From Enterococcus mundtii (GTDB taxonomy: Bacteria; Bacillota; Bacilli; Lactobacillales; Enterococcaceae): DNA of 64,000 nt. A program made the translations under genes and the position numbers. The stretch lies in the NCBI RefSeq assembly GCF_013394305.1, contig NZ_AP019810.1, forward strand, positions 3,005,001 to 3,069,000, in the 5' to 3' direction. The notes under the pieces were generated by a model. The model saw nothing but the letters and a program-made list of their open reading frames with translations, made no database searches and was not told where the DNA came from. Below are positions 33,595 through 42,577 of this stretch, piece by piece (within the stretch, counting starts at the first letter, position 1; each line of letters begins with the position of its first letter).

Positions 33595-35985
33595 TCAATC
33601 ACTACTGTTTCTTGACGAAGCTCGAGTAGAAGGTGCAGTTCGTGTCCCGCTGTCACCGCCAGCAGCATTTGTATCTTCAGAGCTTGATGGCGTAGCAGAG
33701 GATTCAGGTGGTGCTTCCTCGCTAGAAGAGGCTGGTGGTTCTGTAGAAGGCACACTACTTGGTTCAGTTGGTTCACTACTTGGTGGTGTCGACTGTTCAG
33801 AGCTACTAGGTTCAGTCGTTGAGCTTGTAGAAGTCTCAGGAACAGTTTCACTAGTTGAAGAGTCTGGAACAGGAGTTACAGGGACGACCGCAGATGAAGA
33901 AGGAATCGTCGTTGAAGGCACCGTAGCGTTTGAATTGCCAGATGATGATGCATTTCTAAAGAATAATTCACCACCAGAACGGTACAGTCCGCTAGGCATC
34001 GTCCAATCCGTATTTGTCACATTTGCGGAGACAAATTTCATCAATTCGCGATAAACATCTGAAGCTACATCTGTTCCAGTGGAAGTGATCGGAGTCATTT
34101 TATCATTGTATCCCGTCCACACAGAAATTGCATAATTCGGTGTGTAACCAGCAAATAAAATATCTGGATAAACGCCCGTTGAGGTACCTAACTTAGCATA
34201 TTCCTCGTCCGTATAATTAGATGTTCCTGTTTTACCTGCTTGAATCAACCCTGGGATTGCGGCATTCGTACCAGTTCCGCGAGTAATCGTATCTTTCAAG
34301 ATGTCAGTAACCATATACGCTGTTTCTTCAGACATCGCTCTCGTTCCTTCTGGTTCAAACGTTTCTTCAGTGCCATCTTGGAAAACGATCCGATTAACGT
34401 ATTGTGGTTTATAGTAAGTGCCACCGTTTGCTAAGGCAGCGTATGCTGCGGCCATTTTTTCAGAAGAAGCACCGTATTTTGTACCATCTTGTTGTTCAGT
34501 ATTACTTGAAATCGCATTTGACTGATGGATCGTGCTATATTCGATCCCTAAGCTACTCAAGAATTCTGCGACTTTATCTGCGCCAACTTCATTGAAGAGC
34601 TTGACTGCCGGGACGTTTCTTGAAAGGTATAACGCTTGGCGCAAGGTGACCATTCCCATGTAACGGTTGTCCCAGTTCGAAACAGGAATAGAAGTTCCTT
34701 CATAATTGTAAGGTGCATCGGCGATCAATTTGCCAGTAGAATAGTTCAATTCTTCAAATGCTGGCGCGTAGTCAGTGATCGGTTTCATGGTTGAACCAAA
34801 GTCACGAGAGGTATTAACAGCCAAGTTATTACCTAAAGCGACATCATCCGGAATGTTTCTTCCACCGATCTGCGCGGTGACTTGTCCAGTATTGACATCG
34901 ATCAACGTAGTGGCAACTTGCATTTGATCATCTGGATATGCAACGTATTGATCTGTATTCACTACATCATATAAGTGTTTTTGGGCATTCAAGTCTAAGT
35001 TCGTATAAATATCTAAGCCATCGGTATAGACATTCTTGTCTGTTTTAGCATGGACTTCATTGATGACCTCTTTGACATAATTGTCGACGATCCGTGTATT
35101 AGTGTCTTCTTGGGTTAATTCTTGTAAACCATCCGTGATCGGTGTGTTGATCGCTGTATTGTACTCTGTTTGAGAGATTTTTTCGTTTTGGAGCATCGTG
35201 TACAAGACAGTGTCACGACGTTTTTTTGCTTGCTCTGGAAACTGGTAAGGATCATAAGCTGACGGTGCTTGAGGCATTCCTGCTAAAAGCGCGGTTTGCG
35301 GTAAATTCAATTCGCTTAATGTTTTTCCAAAGTAAGATTGAGCCGCTGTTTCCATGCCATAAAGACCGTTAGACATATAGACTTTATTGACATAATAGGT
35401 CAATATCTCTTGTTTTGATTTCGTTTGTTCCAGTCTGACAGCCATCCAAGCTTCTTGGGCTTTACGTCTGATTGTTTGGTCTTCGGTACTAGTTGAGAAG
35501 AAAGAGAGCTTGATCAGCTGCTGAGTCAACGTACTACCACCCTGTAAGCCGCCAGATGTAAAGTTGGATAATGCGGCACCGATGATCCGAACAGGGTCGA
35601 CACCGATATGTTTGTAAAATCTTCGGTCTTCGACTGAAACGATGGCATCTTCAAGTGTCTTTGGCAGTTCGTTGGCAGAAATTTTCTCTCTTTTTTCCGC
35701 CCCTAGATCCTCAAACAACTCGCCATCTTTTGTATAAAGTTTTGACGAAACTGTTGCATCCAGTTTTTCGTCGGTCAAAGCAGGAGCATCTTTGGCATAA
35801 AACCAAAAAAGTCCGACCCCTGCGAGAAAAGCGACACAGATCAAGGAAAGACCAATTAAAAGAATACGTGTGATCAATCCTTTTCGATCTTTTCCAGTGC
35901 CTTTTTTCGTTGATTGTTTTCCTCTTTTCTTTGGAGAAGAAGAGGAGGTGCTTCTTTTAGAAGATCTCGTTTGATTAGTTGGCAT
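33595..35985 (-). CDS. ponA: Penicillin-binding protein 1A (class A transglycosylase/transpeptidase)
   Basis: A 796-residue bifunctional peptidoglycan synthase on the outer face of the membrane. After a basic Ser/Lys-rich N-terminus comes one transmembrane helix (about 50-72). The GT51 glycosyltransferase domain contains VEDRRFYKHIGVD and GGSTLTQQL. The transpeptidase domain has the active-site S-x-x-K (GSTMKP), S-x-N (SSNTEQ) and KTGT (AGKTGTSNYT). A C-terminal Ser/Thr/Pro/Glu tail (about 680-796) is disordered. The ATG at 35985 is preceded by AAGGAG inside the end of recU; the ATG 18 bases upstream is too close to that site. It overlaps recU by 11 bases, as in the classic recU-ponA pair. 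Confidence 0.96.
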   Translation of the reverse strand: MPTNQTRSSKRSTSSSSPKKRGKQSTKKGTGKDRKGLITRILLIGLSLICVAFLAGVGLFWFYAKDAPALTDEKLDATVSSKLYTKDGELFEDLGAEKREKISANELPKTLEDAIVSVEDRRFYKHIGVDPVRIIGAALSNFTSGGLQGGSTLTQQLIKLSFFSTSTEDQTIRRKAQEAWMAVRLEQTKSKQEILTYYVNKVYMSNGLYGMETAAQSYFGKTLSELNLPQTALLAGMPQAPSAYDPYQFPEQAKKRRDTVLYTMLQNEKISQTEYNTAINTPITDGLQELTQEDTNTRIVDNYVKEVINEVHAKTDKNVYTDGLDIYTNLDLNAQKHLYDVVNTDQYVAYPDDQMQVATTLIDVNTGQVTAQIGGRNIPDDVALGNNLAVNTSRDFGSTMKPITDYAPAFEELNYSTGKLIADAPYNYEGTSIPVSNWDNRYMGMVTLRQALYLSRNVPAVKLFNEVGADKVAEFLSSLGIEYSTIHQSNAISSNTEQQDGTKYGASSEKMAAAYAALANGGTYYKPQYVNRIVFQDGTEETFEPEGTRAMSEETAYMVTDILKDTITRGTGTNAAIPGLIQAGKTGTSNYTDEEYAKLGTSTGVYPDILFAGYTPNYAISVWTGYNDKMTPITSTGTDVASDVYRELMKFVSANVTNTDWTMPSGLYRSGGELFFRNASSSGNSNATVPSTTIPSSSAVVPVTPVPDSSTSETVPETSTSSTTEPSSSEQSTPPSSEPTEPSSVPSTEPPASSSEEAPPESSATPSSSEDTNAAGGDSGTRTAPSTRASSRNSSD

Positions 35986-36616
35986 TCTTTGGTTCTCCTT
36001 CATTAGATTCTAAGTACTGGTCGATTGCTTGCAAGTATGGAACACGAGGGGCAAAGCCACTTGGAATCTCGATTCCTAATTCTTCGATCAATGAAAGCGG
36101 CAAGGATTTTCTTCCTTGTGTCTGTTGTTCGTGCCAATAGTGGATTAAATGTGTACTATCTAAATAAAAACAACGCTGTAAGGTAGAAAACCATAAAAGG
36201 ACAAAACAGATTCCTCCTTGTTTTTGACAAGCTTCCATATGTGAGATTTGATGGGGATGAAAATTTTTAAATGGAAATGAAGTTTTGTTTTTTGTCTCTT
36301 TTGCTTCAAAATCCAAATAGAAACCTCGATAGACACCGTTATAATCAGTTGTGGAAGCTTGTGTAAAATAAGCTTCTTTAATGACAGCGGCACTACGTCG
36401 AGGGTAGTCAACTTTTACGATTTGAACCGGTGTTGGCTTTTTATGGATAACGGCCATTTGATGTGCCAGGTAATACTCGTTGCTTTCATTGATGGCTTCT
36501 TCAAATCGCATCCCGCGATTGCCAAACTCCGTATTTGGGTTCCTTTTTACTTGTTTTTTTTCTTTGGACGAGGCATCCTTGATATAAGGACGGCCATTTG
36601 GATAGCGTAAAACCAT
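35975..36616 (-). CDS. recU: Holliday junction resolvase RecU
   Basis: A 213-residue homodimeric endonuclease that resolves four-way junctions in recombination and chromosome segregation. The family start MVLRYPNGRPY, the catalytic core YRGFYLDFEAKETKNKTSFPF (metal-binding Asp, Glu and Lys) and the NFHPHQISHMEACQKQGG stretch are all present. AGGAGAG lies 8 bases before the start. It is followed by ponA with an 11-base overlap, so recombination and wall synthesis genes are cotranscribed. Confidence 0.96.
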   Translation of the reverse strand: MVLRYPNGRPYIKDASSKEKKQVKRNPNTEFGNRGMRFEEAINESNEYYLAHQMAVIHKKPTPVQIVKVDYPRRSAAVIKEAYFTQASTTDYNGVYRGFYLDFEAKETKNKTSFPFKNFHPHQISHMEACQKQGGICFVLLWFSTLQRCFYLDSTHLIHYWHEQQTQGRKSLPLSLIEELGIEIPSGFAPRVPYLQAIDQYLESNEGEPKNAN

Positions 36617-36640
36617 GATCGAATCACTCTCCTAGGCCAC

Positions 36641-36649
36641 ATTATAGCA
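36641..36649 (-). promoter_or_regulatory. Extended -10 promoter element for recU-ponA
   Basis: Read on the minus strand this is TGCTATAAT, a TG-N-TATAAT extended -10, 25-30 bases upstream of the recU start. No good -35 is seen, as is common for extended -10 promoters. Confidence 0.5.
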
Positions 36650-36680
36650 AAAAAGCACAGAGAAAGAAAAGGAAACTGGA

Positions 36681-37220
36681 ATGGATACAATAAAAGTAAT
36701 GTATATCTCTGGTTATCGCAGTTTTGAATTAGGCATATTCAAAGATAATGACCCTAAAATGACAGTTATTAAAAAAGTTTTAAAAAATGAATTGACTCAA
36801 TTAGTGGAAGAAGGATTGGAATGGGTGATCATCAGCGGTAACTTAGGTGTCGAATTATGGGCAGGTGAAGTCGTCGCTGAAATGAAGACGGATTATCCAG
36901 AATTGAAGCTTGGGATCATTTATCCGTTTGCAGAGTTTGGCAATGGTTGGAATGAGAACAATCAGGAAAAGAAAAGACTGGTAGAACAGCTTTCTGACTA
37001 TCGTGAGTCGGTGAGTCATCAACCCTATCAATCACCAAGTCAACTAAGGAATCATACCCAATTTATTCTACAACACACAGACGGGACCCTATTGATTTAT
37101 GATCCAGAATATCCTGGAAAAACAGACTATTTTTTTAAGGATGCACAAAAATATCAAGGGAGTCATCCTTATGAGATTCGAACCGTCAGCATGGATGATT
37201 TGCAAAATTTTAGTGAATAA
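36681..37220 (+). CDS. ypsA: YpsA-like SLOG-family protein (DUF1273)
   Basis: A 179-residue cytoplasmic protein with the SLOG/Rossmann-like fold of YpsA. Landmarks are MYISGYRSFELGIF at the start, ISGNLGVELWAGE as the nucleotide-binding glycine motif (about 52-64), and the end region around DGTLLIYDPEYPGKTDYFFKDA. In Bacillus and Staphylococcus YpsA affects cell division and is linked to GpsB; the next gene here is gpsB, which fits. Divergent from recU. The ATG follows AGGAAAC with a GGAA-type site. The biochemical activity is not established. Confidence 0.9.
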   Translation: MDTIKVMYISGYRSFELGIFKDNDPKMTVIKKVLKNELTQLVEEGLEWVIISGNLGVELWAGEVVAEMKTDYPELKLGIIYPFAEFGNGWNENNQEKKRLVEQLSDYRESVSHQPYQSPSQLRNHTQFILQHTDGTLLIYDPEYPGKTDYFFKDAQKYQGSHPYEIRTVSMDDLQNFSE

Positions 37221-37233
37221 AATAATATAGTGT

Positions 37234-37262
37234 TTGATTTATCAAGTCTTTTCCGATACAAT
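37234..37262 (+). promoter_or_regulatory. Promoter of gpsB
   Basis: TTGATT, a spacer of exactly 17 bases, then TACAAT. It lies 48 bases upstream of the gpsB start and just after the ypsA stop. Confidence 0.7.
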
Positions 37263-37309
37263 AAAAAAGTAGAAACGTTAATACGTAAATGAGAACTAGA
37301 GGTGTAAAT

Positions 37310-37723
37310 ATGGCGAATTTGATTTATAGTCCTAAAGACATTTTACAACAAGAATTCAAAACAAAAATGCGCGGATATGATCCGATCGAAGTGGACGAAT
37401 TCTTAGACAATATTATCAAAGATTATGAGAATTACAGCAAACAACTCCTTGCTTTACAAGAAGAAAACGATAAATTAAGTGCAAAAGTCGCTCAATTATC
37501 GAAAAACCAAGGAGCAGCTCCAAGTCGTGCACAACAAACAGAAACTCCGAAAAGTGCGGCAGTAACAAATTTTGATATTTTAAAACGTCTATCAAATCTT
37601 GAACGTGAAGTATTTGGTAAAAAATTAGATGCACAAGCAGGAAATGTTCCACCAGTAACACCTAATCCAAACAACTATACAACAACAAACGAAGATGACA
37701 ACGAAGCAACACGTCAGTTTTAA
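37310..37723 (+). CDS. gpsB: Cell-division protein GpsB
   Basis: A 137-residue DivIVA-like adaptor that couples septal and peripheral wall synthesis by binding PBP1A and other division proteins. The N-terminal DivIVA-type domain (about 4-65) has SPKDILQQEFKTKMRGYDP followed by EVDEFLDNIIKDYENY. A Pro/Ala/Thr linker leads to a short C-terminal trimerisation helix (about 85-108, FDILKRLSNLEREVFGK). ATG 37310 is preceded by AGAGG at 8 bases; the in-frame ATG 21 bases earlier is rejected. rnpB follows immediately, as in Bacillus. Confidence 0.95.
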   Translation: MANLIYSPKDILQQEFKTKMRGYDPIEVDEFLDNIIKDYENYSKQLLALQEENDKLSAKVAQLSKNQGAAPSRAQQTETPKSAAVTNFDILKRLSNLEREVFGKKLDAQAGNVPPVTPNPNNYTTTNEDDNEATRQF

Positions 37724-37736
37724 GCAATGAATCGAT

Positions 37737-38121
37737 TTGTGGTTTTCGGGTAATCGCGGTCTGGCTTTGACCAGACTGAGGAAAGTCCATGCTCGCACAG
37801 GCTGTGATGCCTGTAGTGTTCGTGCTTAGCGAAAAAATAAGCTAAGGTACTCTTTTTAGAGTAACGGCAGGAAAACAAGCTAAGGTTTCGGCTATGCTTC
37901 AGTATCCTTGAAAGTGCCACAGTGACGAAGCGAACGAGGAAACTTGTTCGGTGGAACGCGGTAAACCCCTCGAGCGAGCAACCCAAACAACGGTAGGGGC
38001 GCTTTTTGTCGGGGAATCAGAACGAGACAAAAGGGCAGTTGATCTGCAGATAGATGGTTACCGCTTTGTTTTTTCTCCCTGGAAAAACAAAGTACAGAAC
38101 ATGGCTTATAGAAAACCACAT
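37737..38121 (+). ncRNA. rnpB: RNase P RNA, Bacillus (B) type
   Basis: The catalytic RNA that trims the 5' leader of tRNA precursors. The conserved 5' core reads GGTAATCGCGG then GAGGAAAGTCCATGCTCGCAC. The 3' core reads ACAGAACATGGCTTATAG. The ends pair as helix P1: GTGGTTTT (37739-37746) with AAAACCAC (38112-38119). Length near 385 nt and position after gpsB fit type B RNAs of Firmicutes. Exact ends are estimated from P1. Confidence 0.95.
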
Positions 38122-38184
38122 CTTCAGGGAATAAATCGTTAGGCGAATAACAGCCTACAAAATCAGTACTAACAATAGCTTTTT

Positions 38185-38347
38185 CCTACGTCAAGCCTTT
38201 TCACATAGAAAAGATCGGATGTAGGGGATTTAGAAGAGGGTGTGACGGAAGCGCACAGCTCCAAGAATTAAGCAGCAACATACGAAAATAGCTTATCGTA
38301 TTTTTGGGTGTTGTTGCTTATTTTCTAAGGGCTGCTTCTGCCACACC
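38185..38347 (+). other. Highly structured region between rnpB and the methyltransferase gene
   Basis: Three nested or adjacent pairings are visible. A hairpin CCTACGTC (38185-38192) with GGATGTAGG (38217-38225) encloses CTTTTC/GAAAAG. A long-range pairing GGTGTGACGGAAGC (38239-38252) with GCTTCTGCCACACC (38334-38347) encloses a terminator-like hairpin at 38270-38325. The whole ends 64 bases before the gene start. It may be a leader RNA or a small RNA; no known riboswitch motif recognised. Confidence 0.5.
38270..38325 (+). terminator. Terminator-like hairpin downstream of rnpB
   Basis: AAGCAGCAACA pairs with TGTTGTTGCTT, with an inner ACGAAAATA/TATTTT-type extension, followed by ATTTTC. It probably ends rnpB-region transcription. 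It is itself enclosed in a 14-bp outer pairing. Confidence 0.7.
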
Positions 38348-38410
38348 ATTTGTTTGATTATAGAGGACGAAGATCATCATGCCTCTTTTTTGATTGATAA
38401 GGAGAATACA

Positions 38411-39580
38411 ATGGATAAAAATAGAGAATTCAATTTAATAGCGACAGCGGCAAGTGGGCTAGAAGCATTAGTAGGAAAAGAACTTAGAGATCTTGGCATC
38501 GAGTGCCAAGTCGATAATGGTCGTGCGCGTTTCAAAGGGACGATGGAAACGATTGCTACAACCAATCTATGGTTACGTACAGCAGATCGTATCAAGATCG
38601 TCGTGGGTGAATTTGATGCCCGTACGTTTGATGAATTGTTCGAGCAAGTCAAAGCGTTACCATGGGAAGATTACCTTCCATTAGACGCCTCTTTCCCGGT
38701 TGCAGGAAAATCGATCAAATCGACGCTTTATAGTACACCAGACTGTCAAGCCATCACTAAGAAAGCAATTGTTGAAAGACTACGTACGTATTATCATCGT
38801 CCGTCTACTGTGCCATTGACAGAAACCGGTGCACATTTCCAACTAGAAGTTGCTTTACTGAAAGATCATGTGTTAGTGACCCTTGATACAACTGGTCCAA
38901 GTTTGTTCAAACGCGGTTATCGCTTAGAAAAAGGTGGTGCCCCATTAAAAGAAAATATGGCAGCAGCTTTAGTGATGTTGACGAACTGGCGAAAAGATCG
39001 TCCGTTTTATGATCCCGTTTGTGGTTCAGGAACACTGTGTATCGAAGCTGCACTGATCGGTCATAATATCGCCCCTGGTTTCAATCGTGAATTTGTGTGT
39101 GAGACGTGGGATTGGTTCGATCCGGCTATCATGGAAAAAGTTCGTGCAGCAGCAGAAGAACAGGCAGATTATGATATCGAATTAGATATCACTGGGTCTG
39201 ATATCAATGGTCAATTGATCGGTATCGCCAGAGCCAATGCGGAAGAGATCGGTTTAGGAGATTCCATCACTTTCCAACAACGGGCAGTGAAGGACTTCAA
39301 AACGGAAAAAGAATACGGCGTGATCGTTGCTAATCCCCCTTATGGTGAACGCTTAGGTGAAGAAGAGTCTGTTCGTCGTCTCTACAAAGAAATGGGTGAG
39401 GTCTTCCGACCATTGAAAACGTGGAGTAAGTACATCTTGACAAGTGATTTAGCATTTGAAGAATTTTACGGACAAAAAGCAACAAAAAAACGTAAATTAT
39501 ACAATGGTGCATTGCGCACAGATCTGTTCCAATATTGGGGAACTCGGCCACCAAGAAAAGAACGGACTGAAAACGAATAA
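38411..39580 (+). CDS. THUMP-domain rRNA guanine-N2 methyltransferase (RlmL/YpsC-type)
   Basis: A 389-residue SAM-dependent RNA methyltransferase. An N-terminal ferredoxin-like and THUMP RNA-binding region (about 1-160) precedes the Rossmann methyltransferase (about 165-375) with DPVCGSGTLCIEAALIG as the SAM loop and NPPYGERLGE as the catalytic N-P-P-Y motif for an exocyclic amine. In Bacillus the orthologue is ypsC, also downstream of rnpB and gpsB. The specific rRNA base is not shown by the sequence. ATG 38411 follows AAGGAG; an in-frame ATG at 38354 would place 19 odd residues in front and lies in the structured leader. Confidence 0.93.
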   Translation: MDKNREFNLIATAASGLEALVGKELRDLGIECQVDNGRARFKGTMETIATTNLWLRTADRIKIVVGEFDARTFDELFEQVKALPWEDYLPLDASFPVAGKSIKSTLYSTPDCQAITKKAIVERLRTYYHRPSTVPLTETGAHFQLEVALLKDHVLVTLDTTGPSLFKRGYRLEKGGAPLKENMAAALVMLTNWRKDRPFYDPVCGSGTLCIEAALIGHNIAPGFNREFVCETWDWFDPAIMEKVRAAAEEQADYDIELDITGSDINGQLIGIARANAEEIGLGDSITFQQRAVKDFKTEKEYGVIVANPPYGERLGEEESVRRLYKEMGEVFRPLKTWSKYILTSDLAFEEFYGQKATKKRKLYNGALRTDLFQYWGTRPPRKERTENE

Positions 39581-39661
39581 CTAGGATATAAGTATGGACA
39601 CCTAAAAACCATGGTTGGGACTTTAAGACCTTTGACCCTATGATTTTTGGAGGAATTCAAA

Positions 39662-40129
39662 ATGAATGAACAAGCAAAAAAGTATTGGAAAGAATTTTGG
39701 CAAGGTGAATTCCCTCCAACAAATGTTACGGCAGAGCAGTGGGGGTGGGAAGGGACACCGATGGCAGATGAATTGGCGGACTTGATTTTAAAGGGGATCA
39801 AAACGGCGTCATGTTCATCATACGATGAATGCCTGTATTACGATGAAGCCCCGTTGTCTAAAATCGGCAGTTATACCATTGTTTTAAATAGTAAAGACGA
39901 ACCTGTAGGCATCATAAAATATACAGATATGACGGTAATGCCAATGAATGAAGTAACAGAAGAAATTGCCCGTGCTGAGGGTGAGGGTGATTTGAGCTAT
40001 GATTACTGGTATAAAGTTCATAAAAAATTTTTTAGGGAGTTACTGCCCCAAATTGGAAAAGAATTTTATGAAGAGATCCCCCTTGCTGTTGAACGGTTTG
40101 AATTAATCAACGCAAAGGAAATGTCGTAA
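39662..40129 (+). CDS. ASCH-domain protein
   Basis: A 155-residue cytoplasmic protein of the ASCH/PUA-like superfamily, thought to bind RNA or modified nucleotides. Seen here are the N-terminal KKYWKEFWQGEFPPT, the ILKGIKTASCSSYD motif (G-x-K-x-x-T/S type) and the closing strand pair around VGIIKYTDMTVMPMNEV with the acidic EGEGDLSYDYW. Typical small single-domain size. ATG 39662 is chosen because TTGGAGGAATTCAA precedes it; the upstream TTG is part of that site. It stands between the methyltransferase and the carboxypeptidase in the same direction; no clear functional link. Confidence 0.88.
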   Translation: MNEQAKKYWKEFWQGEFPPTNVTAEQWGWEGTPMADELADLILKGIKTASCSSYDECLYYDEAPLSKIGSYTIVLNSKDEPVGIIKYTDMTVMPMNEVTEEIARAEGEGDLSYDYWYKVHKKFFRELLPQIGKEFYEEIPLAVERFELINAKEMS

Positions 40130-40189
40130 AAGTAAGTGAGCGATAACTATTGGATAAATGATAACTAGGATAAGTTGGAGGATTTTTGG

Positions 40190-41692
40190 ATGAATGAAAA
40201 GGAATTTTTGAAAGAAGTCAAAGAAATCGATTTAATGAGTCAAGCGTTAACAGTATTGGACTGGGATATCCAAACAGGCATGCCAGAAAAATCAAGTGAA
40301 GAACGCAGTGAAGTCAACAGTTATTTATATGGGCTATATTTCTCAAAAAAAGTCGGACCGAAAATCGCAGAAGCAATCGAATACTTCTCTGCGCACCCTG
40401 ACGAATTGTCTGAACTTGGAAAAACGGTTTTTGAGAAAGTCAAAGAAGACTATGAATTAGAGCATAAAGTACCGGAAGAATTGATGATTGCTTTAACTTC
40501 TGCGACTTCTAAAGCCCACACAAAATGGCAAGAATCGCGTGAATCAAAACAATTTGGTGATTTTGAATCCGCGTTATCTGAAAACATCAAGATCACAAAA
40601 CAATTGATTCCATATTGGCGTAAAGAGGAGAAAACAGACTATGATGTGCTGTTGAATCAATATGAACCAGGCATGACCGTAGAGATCTTAGATCAAGTAT
40701 TTGATCAAGTCAAAGAAGGTATTATGTCCATCCGTCAAGCCTTAGTCGAAAAAGGAACAGCACCGGAGACAGATTTTCTTTCACGTAAAATGACGAAGGA
40801 ACAACAAAAACGTTTTGTAGTCGGTGTGATCAAACAGTTAGGATATGATTTTTCTAGAGGTCGCTTAGATGACACGATCCATCCATTTATGATCGGGATC
40901 AATCGTAATGATGTCCGCATCACGACACGTTGGAATGAAGAGGACTTCAAAATGGCAACGTTTGGAGTGATCCATGAAGCCGGACACGGGATGTATGAAC
41001 AAAATATTGATGAAAAATATATGTATACACCAGTTGGTGAAGGTACTTCGATGGGCATCCATGAGTCGCAATCACTTTTCAATGAAATCATTGTCGGCAG
41101 CAACCGCAGTTTCTGGGAAAAGCAGTACCCATTCTTCCAAGAGTGTGCTGAAGGAACCTTTGATGATATTTCTTTTGATGATTTCTATCGTTCATTACAG
41201 TATACAAAAGCAAGCTTGATTCGGATCGAAGCAGACAGTTTGACGTATCCATTACACATCATTATACGTTATGAGATCGAAAAAATGATGTTCAATGAAG
41301 GGTTAGAAGTTGAGAAATTACCAGAAGTATGGAACCAAAAATATGAAGAGTATTTAGGTATCCGTCCAACAAACGATTTAGAAGGAATCTTACAAGATGT
41401 CCATTGGTCAGGTGCAAGTTTTGGTTACTTCCCATCTTATGCGTTAGGATTCATGTATGCTGCACAATTATTACATGCAATGAAAAAAGATATCGCTGTT
41501 GATGAGATTTTGGCTTCTGATGATTACTCACCGATCAAAGAGTGGATGACAGAAAAAATCCATCAGTACGGCGCATCAAGAAAACCAAATCAATTGATTC
41601 AAGAGGCGACAGGAGAAGCATTGAATCCGCAGTACTTGATCGATTTTATGCGAAAACTTTACTTTAGCGTTTATGGTGTTGAAGAAGTCTAA
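40190..41692 (+). CDS. Carboxypeptidase M32 (thermostable carboxypeptidase type)
   Basis: A 500-residue cytoplasmic zinc (or cobalt) carboxypeptidase that removes C-terminal residues from peptides. The zinc motif HEAGH lies in GVIHEAGHGMYEQN (about residues 260-273). The third ligand is expected in the HESQSLFNE stretch (about 290-298), both hallmarks of M32, along with TRWNEEDF and IRPTNDLEGILQDVHWS. Length is normal for the family. GGAGGATT precedes the ATG. The next gene starts 30 bases downstream without a terminator, so they may be cotranscribed. Confidence 0.94.
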   Translation: MNEKEFLKEVKEIDLMSQALTVLDWDIQTGMPEKSSEERSEVNSYLYGLYFSKKVGPKIAEAIEYFSAHPDELSELGKTVFEKVKEDYELEHKVPEELMIALTSATSKAHTKWQESRESKQFGDFESALSENIKITKQLIPYWRKEEKTDYDVLLNQYEPGMTVEILDQVFDQVKEGIMSIRQALVEKGTAPETDFLSRKMTKEQQKRFVVGVIKQLGYDFSRGRLDDTIHPFMIGINRNDVRITTRWNEEDFKMATFGVIHEAGHGMYEQNIDEKYMYTPVGEGTSMGIHESQSLFNEIIVGSNRSFWEKQYPFFQECAEGTFDDISFDDFYRSLQYTKASLIRIEADSLTYPLHIIIRYEIEKMMFNEGLEVEKLPEVWNQKYEEYLGIRPTNDLEGILQDVHWSGASFGYFPSYALGFMYAAQLLHAMKKDIAVDEILASDDYSPIKEWMTEKIHQYGASRKPNQLIQEATGEALNPQYLIDFMRKLYFSVYGVEEV

Positions 41693-41722
41693 AAAATTCT
41701 CAAATAGAAGGTGAAAGCGGCA

Positions 41723-42397
41723 GTGGATAAATTAAATGAAATTGCTAACTACAGCATGGCACAATTGGCTTTGGATCGTTCAGGACATGGTGTGGACCAT
41801 ACGAATCGAGTAGTCGAACTTTCCCGACAAGTCCTTGAGACACTACCGCAAGCCAATCCTTTTATCACGCTGGCAGCGGCATATCTACACGATACGATTG
41901 ATGATAAAGTGGTTGAAGATGAAGAGCAAGCGAAAGAAGGACTCAGAGTCTTTTTGGCAAACATCGGAGTTGCAGAATCAGAGATTCATCAAATCTTTCA
42001 TATCATCGAAAATATGTCTTTTTCAAAAAGTTTGTCTGATAACGTCGAATTGTCCTTAGAAGGCAAGATCGTACAGGATGCAGATCGCTTAGAGGCGTTA
42101 GGTGCGATGGGTATCTTACGTACGGCATATTATGGAGGACATAAGGGGCATCCGATTTTTGACCCAGCCATCCAGACAATCAATTATACGAACAAACAAG
42201 ATTATCGTAAAGGCTCGACAGTCATCAATCATTTTTATGAAAAATTGTTGTTATTGCCAGATCAAATGAATACGGGGTACGCGAAACAAGAAGCAAAACG
42301 ACGTGAAGTGTTCATGCGTGAATTTCTAGAGGAGTTCTACAAAGAATGGTTTGTCGGCGATGATTCACTAGATGCACAAATCTGGCGTAACCGATAA
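41723..42397 (+). CDS. HD-domain phosphohydrolase (YedJ-like)
   Basis: A 224-residue metal-dependent phosphohydrolase. Metal-binding residues are visible in [10 protein letters not shown] (first His), YLHDTIDDK (the HD pair) and [16 protein letters not shown] (distal Asp), the order of the YedJ/PF01966 group. The substrate is unknown; a nucleotide is likely. The GTG at 41723 is 11 bases from AAGG. The GTG at 41711 overlaps that site and is rejected, so the N-terminus carries some uncertainty. Follows the M32 peptidase gene closely. Confidence 0.88.
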   Translation: MDKLNEIANYSMAQLALDRSGHGVDHTNRVVELSRQVLETLPQANPFITLAAAYLHDTIDDKVVEDEEQAKEGLRVFLANIGVAESEIHQIFHIIENMSFSKSLSDNVELSLEGKIVQDADRLEALGAMGILRTAYYGGHKGHPIFDPAIQTINYTNKQDYRKGSTVINHFYEKLLLLPDQMNTGYAKQEAKRREVFMREFLEEFYKEWFVGDDSLDAQIWRNR

Positions 42398-42480
42398 TTA
42401 AATAGATACGTCTGAGCCATTCGTCCTCTCGCGTCATCTAAAATCAAATAAACGGCGGGAACAGAAGGAAGTTCTTCGTA

Positions 42481-42541
42481 AAATAAGGCGTCATCCACAA
42501 AAAGTTGAAAAACAATTTTCGTGGATGACGCCTTATTTTTT
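42481..42541. terminator. Bidirectional terminator (hairpin of the dispersed repeat)
   Basis: AAATAAGGCGTCATCCAC pairs perfectly with GTGGATGACGCCTTATTT, with an inner AAAATTG-like extension and T runs on both strands. It lies between convergent genes. Confidence 0.88.
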
Positions 42542-42577
42542 GAGGTTAAACACTTCTGTTTCGATCTCGTCTTTCTA
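42481..42577 (-). repeat. Dispersed terminator-bearing repeat, copy 2 (inverted)
   Basis: Read on the minus strand it begins at the stop codon of the 42575-42898 gene (TAGAAAGACGAGATC), contains ACAGAAGTGTTTAACCTCA and ends in a hairpin. It matches 2747-2847 almost end to end. It supplies the terminator for the convergent genes on both sides. Confidence 0.85.

Noticed and set aside
33530-34054. Plus-strand ORF of 174 codons
   Set aside because: It is antisense to the low-complexity Ser/Thr/Pro tail of ponA and spans the bidirectional terminator.
38122-38410. 6S RNA or a known riboswitch between rnpB and the methyltransferase gene
   Set aside because: I could not match the central bubble of 6S RNA or any riboswitch core. 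It is kept only as an unexplained structured region.
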